NCBI GenBank assembly: GCA_903882335.1
Contig: CAIRWP010000011.1
Location: 1-6,481, forward strand
Direction: 5' to 3'
Length of the DNA: 6,481 nucleotides
Source of the DNA: an uncultured Opitutia bacterium
GTDB taxonomy: Bacteria > Verrucomicrobiota > Verrucomicrobiia > Opitutales > UBA953
The notes below the pieces were generated by a model. That model searched no databases, had not been told where the DNA came from, and was given only the letters and a program-made list of their open reading frames with translations. Made by a program: the position numbers and the translations under genes. Positions 1 to 5,347 of the stretch are shown here, piece by piece. Within the stretch, counting starts at the first letter, position 1. The number at the start of each line of letters is the position of its first letter.

Positions 1-1
1 C

Positions 2-913
2 GGGGTGCGTTCCCCGCTGTTCATCCGTTGGCCCGGCAAGATCGCCGCCGGCTCGCAGGTGAAGCCGATCGCGGGCGCCATCGACCTCAGCCCGACCCTC
101 CACAGCCTCGCCGGCGTGAAGCGCGTCGGCGACCGGCCGCTCGATGGACGCGACCTCTCGGCGCTGCTGCTCAAGAGGGTCGACGCCGACTGGGCTCCGC
201 GCCGGCTTTTCCAGACCTGGGGCGGACAGGTCAGCGTGCGTACCGAGACGCATCGGCTGGATGCGAAGGGCAACCTCTTTGACCTCACCCAGGACCCCGG
301 ACAGACCGAGCCACTGCAGGCCCGCCTGCCGGACTTAGCCCAGCAGCTGAACGCTGCGGTCACCGCCTGGCGCCAGGAGATGAACCTCGGCGCCGGCAAT
401 AAAGGCAAGGGGGCCGGAGCTGGCGGGGTCGACCCGCGCCCCTTGGGGATCGGGTACCGGGAATTCCCGATCACGATGCTCCCCGCCCGCGACGGGGCGC
501 CCACGGGCGAGATGCGTCGTAGCGCCCAAGCGCCCAACTCCTCCTATTTCGTGAATTGGCGTAAGCCCACCGACGCAGCGGTCTGGAACGTTGAGGTGAT
601 GACGGCGGGCGCCTATGTCGTGACGCTCGATTACACCTGCCCCGCGGCCGATATCGGCTCGACGCTCGAACTCCGCGTCGGCGAGCGGGTGCTGCGCGGT
701 AAGGTCACCGAGGCCTGGGACCCCGCCCTGCTCACCGACCAAGACGTCGTCCCGCGGACGACCCATGGCGAATCGCTAATGAAGCCGTTTCGGACGATGA
801 CGCTGGGCGAGATCGTGCTCGAACCTGGCCGCGCTACGCTGAAGCTCAGCGCCCCCGAGATCCCCGGGCAGAGCGTGATGGACCTGCGCCGCTTGACGAT
901 CACCCTGAAGTAG
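2..913 (+). CDS. Sulfatase (arylsulfatase A-like), C-terminal part; gene starts upstream
   Basis: This is the 3' end of a sulfatase gene, open to the window's left edge. It opens with the conserved late-sulfatase motif GVRSPLFIRWPGKI, followed by the usual region in which target and RxxxHRLD...LFDLTQDP elements precede the C-terminal helix. Counting the GTG at 5 as residue 1, the catalytic-domain tail spans about residues 1-128. A Gly/Lys/Ala-rich linker covers about 129-147. A separate domain of roughly 155 residues (148-302) follows, with alternating hydrophobic strands that suggest a beta sandwich. Sulfatases of this family hydrolyse sulfate esters, often on glycans, and are usually exported. 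The catalytic formylglycine motif (C/S-x-P-x-R), the metal ligands and any signal peptide lie upstream, so activity and substrate cannot be judged here. The GTG at 5 is internal, not the true start. The gene ends at TAG 911-913, facing the minus-strand genes across a terminator. Family assignment is firm; the substrate is unknown. Confidence 0.9.
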   Translation, partial: GVRSPLFIRWPGKIAAGSQVKPIAGAIDLSPTLHSLAGVKRVGDRPLDGRDLSALLLKRVDADWAPRRLFQTWGGQVSVRTETHRLDAKGNLFDLTQDPGQTEPLQARLPDLAQQLNAAVTAWRQEMNLGAGNKGKGAGAGGVDPRPLGIGYREFPITMLPARDGAPTGEMRRSAQAPNSSYFVNWRKPTDAAVWNVEVMTAGAYVVTLDYTCPAADIGSTLELRVGERVLRGKVTEAWDPALLTDQDVVPRTTHGESLMKPFRTMTLGEIVLEPGRATLKLSAPEIPGQSVMDLRRLTITLK

Positions 914-941
914 GCCGCCGCCCGACGGGCGCGGGCACAAA

Positions 942-965
942 AAAGCCCCCGAGGTCGGGGGCTTT
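942..965. terminator. Bidirectional intrinsic terminator between convergent genes
   Basis: A perfect 10-bp stem (942-951 with 956-965, core GCCCCCG/CGGGGGC) closes a 4-nt AGGT loop. On the minus strand it is followed by six T residues (complement of A939-944), an ideal tail for ending the DoxX-like gene, whose stop is 20 nt away. On the plus strand it sits about 28 nt after the sulfatase stop, but only TTT follows the stem, so it should work less well in that direction. Its position between converging genes supports use by both. Confidence 0.9.
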
Positions 966-984
966 CGCAGGATGGGCGGTCGGC

Positions 985-1491
985 TTACTTGCCGCCGCAG
1001 CAACCGCCGGTCGAGGCCGGCTGATCCGAGGAGCAACAGCCGGAACCTTCCTTGCTGCAGCAACCGCAGGTGCCGAGGCATTCGCCGGAACCGCAGCAGG
1101 CCAGGCAGCAGAAACCCTTGCGGCCGACCCACGCGAGGTAGAGGCCGGCGAGGACCATGACGATCACGACCGGATTCCAGAGGTTCATGATCAGCACGTT
1201 CACGAAGAAGATGTTGAACAAGATCGCGCCGGAGAGGACGACGCCCCAGCCGCGGGTGCACTTCACGATGAGCAGGACGCCGGCGAGGATCTCCAGCCCC
1301 TTGATGACACTGAGGTAGCCGGAACCGGCCAGACCAGTGAAGAAGGCCTGGGTGAGCTTGCCGGCTTCCTCGCCATTCGGAGGGGTCGAGGCGGGCAGGA
1401 CGGACTTCACAGCCGGCACGAAGTAAGCGACGCCGAAGAGGATGAAGGCCACGCCCAGCAGAAGGGCGACGATGCAGGGGAGTTTTTTCAT
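985..1491 (-). CDS. DoxX-like four-helix membrane protein with cysteine-rich C-terminal tail
   Basis: A 168-residue integral membrane protein. Four hydrophobic segments are visible at about residues 4-27, 58-77, 83-103 and 106-123, an arrangement resembling the DoxX/DoxD-like family. Those proteins are small membrane proteins, often linked to redox or thiol metabolism. A short N-terminus with Lys2-Lys3 and the basic RK at 124-125 after the last helix predict that both ends are cytoplasmic. The unusual part is the tail: residues 128-165 hold 12 cysteines (128, 129, 132, 133, 138, 142, 144, 145, 152, 153, 164, 165), mostly as CC pairs, including three GCC units. Such density suggests metal or iron-sulfur binding, or a thiol relay, but no named cluster motif fits exactly. 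The start ATG at 1491 begins MKKLP and lacks a clear Shine-Dalgarno. The gene lies 46 nt after the CDGSH gene on the same strand and is probably cotranscribed with it. It ends just before a strong terminator. Coding is convincing; the family name is moderate and the function unknown. Confidence 0.8.
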   Translation of the reverse strand: MKKLPCIVALLLGVAFILFGVAYFVPAVKSVLPASTPPNGEEAGKLTQAFFTGLAGSGYLSVIKGLEILAGVLLIVKCTRGWGVVLSGAILFNIFFVNVLIMNLWNPVVIVMVLAGLYLAWVGRKGFCCLACCGSGECLGTCGCCSKEGSGCCSSDQPASTGGCCGGK

Positions 1492-1537
1492 AGCCCGAGT
1501 AGGCTAGCCCAAATGACCGCCGTTGGAAGGGCTAACT

Positions 1538-1777
1538 TCAGAGGGCCTTGTGGGCTCCGTCGCAGAGCGCACCCTTCTTGGAGTGTTTGCAGGCGCAGAA
1601 GTAGACCATGCCGGCGGCTTCGGCCTTGTAGGGGACCGGCGTGAAGGCGCTGCCCTTGTGGGCGCCGTCGCAGAACGGCTGGGTTTTGCTTTGGCCACAG
1701 GAGCACCAGTAGTAGGTCTTGCCGGCTTCGACGAGGACAGGGAGCGGGGATTTCTGCGGGATGTGAGGGGTGGGCAT
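1538..1777 (-). CDS. Tandem CDGSH iron-sulfur domain protein
   Basis: A 79-residue protein made of two CDGSH zinc-finger-like motifs, which bind 2Fe-2S clusters through three Cys and one His (mitoNEET/CISD family). Motif 1 is C25-S-C27-GQSKTQPF-C36-D-G-A-H40 and keeps the conserved Ser30 and Pro34. Motif 2 is C61-A-C63-KHSKKGAL-C72-D-G-A-H76; it has all four ligands but Ala70 replaces the usual Pro. Two motifs in one chain match the CISD3 (MiNT-like) group, which tends to be a compact monomer with two clusters. There is no signal peptide or membrane segment, so it is cytoplasmic. The likely role is electron transfer or cluster transfer; the partner is unknown. The ATG at 1777 is the only sensible start (MPTPHIPQ). 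It lies 94 nt downstream of pirin and 46 nt upstream of the DoxX-like gene, all on the minus strand, suggesting an operon or at least a functional cluster. Confidence 0.95.
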   Translation of the reverse strand: MPTPHIPQKSPLPVLVEAGKTYYWCSCGQSKTQPFCDGAHKGSAFTPVPYKAEAAGMVYFCACKHSKKGALCDGAHKAL

Positions 1778-1785
1778 GAGTTAAA

Positions 1786-1815
1786 AGTGCAGGGATTACG
1801 GAGTGCAGATTACGG
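1786..1815. repeat. Imperfect tandem direct repeat in the pirin-CDGSH spacer
   Basis: Two adjacent copies of a short unit sit between the pirin stop and the CDGSH start. Copy 1 (1786-1801) reads AGTGCAGGGATTACGG. Copy 2 (1802-1815) is the same with a GG deletion, AGTGCAGATTACGG. A further AGTAC follows at 1816-1820. The surrounding 94-nt spacer (1778-1871) is A/T-richer than the genes and holds nothing else I can name. A very weak minus-strand promoter could overlap the repeat (TTGCTC, 17 nt, TAATCT). The repeat could be replication slippage or a piece of a dispersed intergenic repeat. Confidence 0.55.
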
Positions 1816-1871
1816 AGTACTGATGAAAAGAGCAACAATCAGGGATTGAGCAGCAGGTGAAAGAAAAAAGG

Positions 1872-2573
1872 TCAGGCGAGGTCGAAGAGCAGGGCTTCGA
1901 CGGGACCGGCGGATTTGAACTCGAAGACGCCGGCGTCCTCGGAGCTGACGGCGTCGCCCGGCGCGAGCGCGACCTCGCCGATGCGGACGTCGCCTTCGAT
2001 CAGCTGGAACCAGAGCCCGCGGCCGGCGGCGAGGGTGTGCGCGACGCGGGTGGCGGCCGCCGCCTTGACCCGGTAGACGGACGCATCCTGACTGATGTGA
2101 GCGGAGCCTTCGCGACCATCCTGGGAGACGATCAGGACCTTGGTGGCGTCGCGCTGCTCCGGCGCGGGCGTCCACTCGGCGTAACGCGGCTTGAGGCCGC
2201 CGCGATCCGGGAGGATCCAGACTTGCAGGAGGTGGAGCGGCTCGGTGGCCGAGGGATTGACTTCGCTATGCCGGACGCCGGTACCGGCGCTCATGACCTG
2301 GATCTGGCCGGGTCGGACCTGCGCCTGGTTGCCGAGGCTGTCGCGATGCTCGATCGCGCCCTTGAGCACGTAACTGAAGATCTCCATGTCGCGATGCGGG
2401 TGCATCGGGAAGCCAACCCCGGGCGCGACGATGTCCTGATTGATCACGCGCAACGAACGGAAGCCCATGTGGGCGGGGTCATGGTAGTCTGCGAAGCTGA
2501 AGGAATGCCAGGTGCGCAGCCAGCCGTGGTCGGCATGGCCGCGTTCGCGGGAGCGGCGGACGGTCAAGTTCAC
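1872..2573 (-). CDS. Pirin family protein (YhhW-like bicupin)
   Basis: A 233-residue cupin protein that aligns along its length with bacterial pirins such as E. coli YhhW (about 231 residues). The N-terminal cupin holds the family signature RGHADHGWL, then SFADYHDPAHMGFRSLRVIN, and the metal ligands H58, H60 (HPHRD), H102 and E104 (VRHSE), spaced as in human pirin (H56, H58, H101, E103). The C-terminal cupin is more divergent and ends in ALLFDLA. Pirins bind Fe; some act as quercetin 2,3-dioxygenases or redox-sensing regulators, and the physiological substrate is often unknown. The protein is cytoplasmic, with no signal peptide. The start is uncertain: I chose GTG at 2573 (MNLTVRRS) because it gives the normal pirin N-terminus and lies downstream of a plausible promoter. 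TTG at 2594 would add seven unusual residues, and TTG at 2567 has a GGGGTGA just upstream. It is the first gene of the minus-strand cluster. Confidence 0.95.
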   Translation of the reverse strand: MNLTVRRSRERGHADHGWLRTWHSFSFADYHDPAHMGFRSLRVINQDIVAPGVGFPMHPHRDMEIFSYVLKGAIEHRDSLGNQAQVRPGQIQVMSAGTGVRHSEVNPSATEPLHLLQVWILPDRGGLKPRYAEWTPAPEQRDATKVLIVSQDGREGSAHISQDASVYRVKAAAATRVAHTLAAGRGLWFQLIEGDVRIGEVALAPGDAVSSEDAGVFEFKSAGPVEALLFDLA

Positions 2574-2608
2574 CCCAGCAGGATGGCCGCCCAAAGGCCA
2601 TAAGTCGA

Positions 2609-2637
2609 ATTATTGCCCCAAAAAGGCATCCCCAAAC
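2609..2637 (-). promoter_or_regulatory. Candidate promoter for the pirin-CDGSH-DoxX cluster
   Basis: On the minus strand, AATAAT (2609-2614) matches the -10 consensus at five of six positions. The -35 is poor: GTTTGG, TTTGGG or TTGGGG at about 2630-2637, depending on spacing. Transcription would start near 2602 and give a leader of about 29 nt before the GTG at 2573, which argues against the longer TTG start at 2594. Confidence 0.35.
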
Positions 2638-2650
2638 CGATGATTTTTGG

Positions 2651-2679
2651 TTGAACTCCGGCAGCGGATTGGTTCTGCT
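2651..2679 (+). promoter_or_regulatory. Candidate promoter for tRNA-Pro
   Basis: TTGAAC at 2651-2656 is a fair -35 (four of six). After a 17-nt spacer comes TCTGCT at 2674-2679, a poor -10 (three of six). This would place transcription start at about 2686, a few bases before the mature tRNA 5' end at 2692, which is reasonable for a tRNA gene. The weak -10 keeps confidence low. Confidence 0.3.
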
Positions 2680-2691
2680 CAAACCTCGCGT

Positions 2692-2768
2692 CGGGCTGTG
2701 GCTCAATCTGGTAGAGCGCTGCTTTCGGGTAGCAGAGGCTGAGAGTTCAAATCTCTCCAGCCCGACCA
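2692..2768 (+). tRNA. tRNA-Pro, anticodon CGG
   Basis: A complete 77-nt cloverleaf. The acceptor stem CGGGCTG (2692-2698) pairs with CAGCCCG (2758-2764). The D stem is GCTC (2701-2704) with GAGC (2714-2717) around a loop containing GG. The anticodon stem CTGCT/AGCAG (2719-2723, 2731-2735) holds loop TTCGGGT with anticodon CGG at 2726-2728. The T stem GAGAG/CTCTC (2741-2745, 2753-2757) holds TTCAAAT. The discriminator is A2765 and CCA (2766-2768) is encoded. G follows the anticodon at position 37, as usual for proline tRNAs. It reads CCG, expected to be a frequent proline codon in a GC-rich genome. Confidence 0.97.
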
Positions 2769-2776
2769 ATTTAAAA

Positions 2777-2807
2777 GACCCCGGGGTGATTTGTTCGCCC
2801 CGGGGTC
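2777..2807. terminator. Strong hairpin after tRNA-Pro, likely terminator
   Basis: A perfect 10-bp stem (2777-2786 with 2798-2807: GACCCCGGGG/CCCCGGGGTC) can extend by a T-G wobble and a G-C pair to a 7-nt loop. It begins 8 nt after the tRNA's CCA. No T-run follows on the plus strand; the sequence there is CCTGATTTACCC. The A-run before it gives TTTTAAATT after the stem on the minus strand. It probably ends or processes the tRNA transcript and could block antisense transcription from the glycosidase side. Confidence 0.65.
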
Positions 2808-2883
2808 CCTGATTTACCCTAAGACACGAAAGGAGAAACGGTTTGTCAGCCTCAACCTGATGGACGGTAATGCCCTACCCCCC

Positions 2884-5343
2884 ATGCGCCTGCTCTTCCT
2901 GCTTTGCACCCTGATCGGCCTACAGGCCGCGAATCCGGACATCGATTTTGCAGGACCCGCCCCCGGCAAGGCGGAGTCCCGGGCGCAAGGCGACCTCTTC
3001 ACACTCGAGAATGAGGTGCTCTCGGCCTCCTGGGAGCTCCGCCGGGGGCGGCTCCAACCGGCGAAGATCGCCGACAAAATCAGCGGCACCCAGGTCGACC
3101 AGCGCGGCGCCGAGCTCTTCCGCCTATCGACCACGCCGGTGGCGACGGGCGACGGCACCTACCAGGTGGAGATCAACCTGGAGGACACCCGCGTGGTCGT
3201 CCGCGCCGGTCCCAACGGAAAATCCATGCAGGAGATCGCCTCCTTCCCGCGCGCTGATTTCCCCGGCGACCCCAAACTGCTCCGCGTGGGCAAGATGAAC
3301 CTCAAGGCCCAGGCTAAGGACCACTCCGGCGAGGCCGGCGCCGCGGGTGAAGGCCGGATCCTCGAGATCAACCCCGCCCCCGCGGGCAAGACGAGCTTCG
3401 GCTTCCGCAGCCCCGCCAATCGGGCCACTGTCAGCGAACTGCCCTGGGCCCAAGGTGTGCGCAGCCTCTCCGCCCGCATCGACCGCGGCACCGACTCCGC
3501 CCTATCGTGGTCGCCGGCCGTGGCCCTCGTCTGGGAAGACGGCAAGACCTTCTTGCTCGTCGGCGTCCGCGATAAGCGGGGGACGTTCAACGTGACCACT
3601 GCGGCGGGCGAACGGATGACCTCGCCGAAGTTCACGCCGTTCCCTGCGGGCGACCTGCCCGCTTCCGCGTTCAGCGTCGTGGGCGAAGTACGCCGACTGC
3701 CCCTGAAGGACGGTCAGGCCTTGGAGGCCGATCTCGCCTCGGACCGCGGCGTGAAGGCGCGCTGGCGGGCCGAATTGCGCGACGGTTCCCACTACTTCCG
3801 GCAGACGATCCTGCTGGCGGCGGAGGGCAAACCCTACGAACTCCACGGCGTCGAGTTCGCCGACGTACGTGCGCCCGGCCTGAAACAGGTCGGCTCCTGT
3901 CCGGGCAGCCCGCTGGCCGGCGTCGGCCTCTTCGCGGGAGTCGAGATGCCCGGGTCGGCCAACCTCGTCACCCCGGCCGGCGGTCGCTCCGCCTTCAGCT
4001 GCTCGCTCACGCTCTCCCCGGAGCAGTCCTACGACTTCGGCACGGTCACCGGACTCGCCCCGGCCGGCCAGCTCCGTCGCTCCTTCCTGCGGTACATCGA
4101 GCGCGAGCGCGCCCGCCCCAGCAGTCCCTTCCTGCATTACAACTGCTGGTATGACCTCGGGTTCGGCGTCGATGAGCCGCGGATGCTCGACGTGGTCCGG
4201 GCCTTCGACTCGGAACTCGTGAAGAAGCGGGGCGTGCCCGTGCTCTCCTACCTCGTAGACGACGGCTGGGACCAGCCTTCCAAGGGCCTCTGGGTGGAGC
4301 ACGAAAAGAAGTTCCCCGGCGGCTTAGCCGCGACCAAGGCCAAGATGGATCTGCTCGGCGCCCACCTCGGCATCTGGATCTCGCCGCTGGGCGGCTACGG
4401 CGGCGACAAGGAACGCACCGCCCAGGCGCAGAAACAGGGGCTCATCCCGGCCGACGCCAAACTCGACCTCTCCTACCCCAAGTACAAGCAGTGGTTCGTC
4501 GATCGTTGCCGCCAACTCATGCGCGAGGGCGGCGTCAACGCCTTCAAGTGGGACCGCGCCGGGGACGGCGTGAGCCCGCACTTCATGGCCTTGCTCGACG
4601 TCGCCCGCCAGCTGCGCAAGGACGACCCGGCGGTGTTCATCAACGTGACGGTCGGGACCTGGCCCTCGCCTTTCTGGCTCAACCACGTCGACTCGACGTG
4701 GCGGATGCACAGCGCCGACGTCGGCTGGACCGGCAAGGGCGACGATCGCGAGAAGTGGCTGACGTTCCGCGACGGCTACGCGCACAAGCTCTTCGTCCAG
4801 GCCGCCCCGCTCTACCCGCTCAACTCCGCGATGCACCACGGGGTCGTCCATGGCCGCGCCTTCCAGGGCGACAAGGTGGGCAAGGCGGGCAACGACCTGA
4901 AGAACGAGGTGCGCTCCTACTTCGCCAACGGCGCCTCGCTCCAGGAGCTCTACCTCACCCCGTCGATGATGACGGCGACGGCCTGGGACCACGTGGCGGC
5001 CGCCGCGAAGTGGGCGCACGCCCACGCCGACGTGCTCCGCGACGCCCACTGGGTCGGCGGCGACCCGCTGAAGCTCGAGCCTTACGGCTATGCGGCCTGG
5101 AACCCCCGCCAGGCGACCTTGATGCTGCGCAACCCGGACGACCAGCCGCGGACCATCGAACTGGACGCCGACGAGGTCTTCGACCTGCCGCGAGTCCCGC
5201 GCACGGCGACGACGGCCTTCGACCTGCGCTCCCCTTACGCCGACCAGCGCTTGCGCGAGCTCAAGCTCGCCGCCGGCACCAAAGTCAGCGTGACGCTACA
5301 GCCTTTGGAGGTGCTGGTCTTCGATACGGATTCCGGACGCTGA
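2884..5343 (+). CDS. Secreted alpha-galactosidase-like glycoside hydrolase (GH36 / clan GH-D type)
   Basis: An 819-residue predicted exported enzyme. Residues 1-15 (MRLLFLLCTLIGLQA) form a signal peptide, probably cleaved before ANPD. Residues of about 35-405 look like a large N-terminal beta-sandwich domain (FTLENEVLSASWELRRGRL and onward). A TIM-barrel-like catalytic region runs from about 410 to 730: HYNCWYDLG (418-426), VDDGWD (458-463), then KWD with D557 as the likely nucleophile, as in the KWD motif of GH36 enzymes. D612 in HSADVGW, or D603 in HVDSTWR, is a candidate acid/base. A C-terminal beta domain (about 735-819) ends in PLEVLVFD. By family, such enzymes use a retaining mechanism on alpha-galactosyl or related alpha-glycosides. 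The exact substrate is not readable, and the N-terminal domain and motifs are divergent. The start was chosen for its signal peptide; ATG at 2860 would give eight more residues, and the upstream frame back to 2791 crosses the tRNA hairpin. The TSUP gene starts 4 nt after its stop. Confidence 0.82.
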   Translation: MRLLFLLCTLIGLQAANPDIDFAGPAPGKAESRAQGDLFTLENEVLSASWELRRGRLQPAKIADKISGTQVDQRGAELFRLSTTPVATGDGTYQVEINLEDTRVVVRAGPNGKSMQEIASFPRADFPGDPKLLRVGKMNLKAQAKDHSGEAGAAGEGRILEINPAPAGKTSFGFRSPANRATVSELPWAQGVRSLSARIDRGTDSALSWSPAVALVWEDGKTFLLVGVRDKRGTFNVTTAAGERMTSPKFTPFPAGDLPASAFSVVGEVRRLPLKDGQALEADLASDRGVKARWRAELRDGSHYFRQTILLAAEGKPYELHGVEFADVRAPGLKQVGSCPGSPLAGVGLFAGVEMPGSANLVTPAGGRSAFSCSLTLSPEQSYDFGTVTGLAPAGQLRRSFLRYIERERARPSSPFLHYNCWYDLGFGVDEPRMLDVVRAFDSELVKKRGVPVLSYLVDDGWDQPSKGLWVEHEKKFPGGLAATKAKMDLLGAHLGIWISPLGGYGGDKERTAQAQKQGLIPADAKLDLSYPKYKQWFVDRCRQLMREGGVNAFKWDRAGDGVSPHFMALLDVARQLRKDDPAVFINVTVGTWPSPFWLNHVDSTWRMHSADVGWTGKGDDREKWLTFRDGYAHKLFVQAAPLYPLNSAMHHGVVHGRAFQGDKVGKAGNDLKNEVRSYFANGASLQELYLTPSMMTATAWDHVAAAAKWAHAHADVLRDAHWVGGDPLKLEPYGYAAWNPRQATLMLRNPDDQPRTIELDADEVFDLPRVPRTATTAFDLRSPYADQRLRELKLAAGTKVSVTLQPLEVLVFDTDSGR

Positions 5344-5347
5344 GGCC

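Noticed and set aside
1505..1534. TAGCCC/GGGCTA inverted repeat between the CDGSH and DoxX-like genes
   Set aside because: Only a 6-bp stem around an 18-nt loop and no T-run; too weak to call a terminator or attenuator.
1857..2603. 248-codon plus-strand open frame antisense to pirin
   Set aside because: The minus strand encodes an unmistakable pirin; the plus frame has no recognisable family features.
2479..2769. 96-codon minus-strand open frame covering the tRNA and pirin N-terminus
   Set aside because: It reads through the complement of tRNA-Pro; its N-terminus GLERFELSAS is a well-known artefact of translating a tRNA gene antisense.
2791..2883. N-terminal extension of the glycosidase from TTG at 2791
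   Set aside because: It would begin inside the hairpin loop after the tRNA and bury the signal peptide behind 31 residues.
3502..4302. 266-codon minus-strand open frame antisense to the glycosidase
   Set aside because: Same reasoning: high-GC antisense artefact without recognisable domains or a ribosome site.
4324..5049. 241-codon minus-strand open frame antisense to the glycosidase
   Set aside because: Its Val/Gly/Arg-biased composition mirrors the codon pattern of the sense gene, and no family motif is visible.
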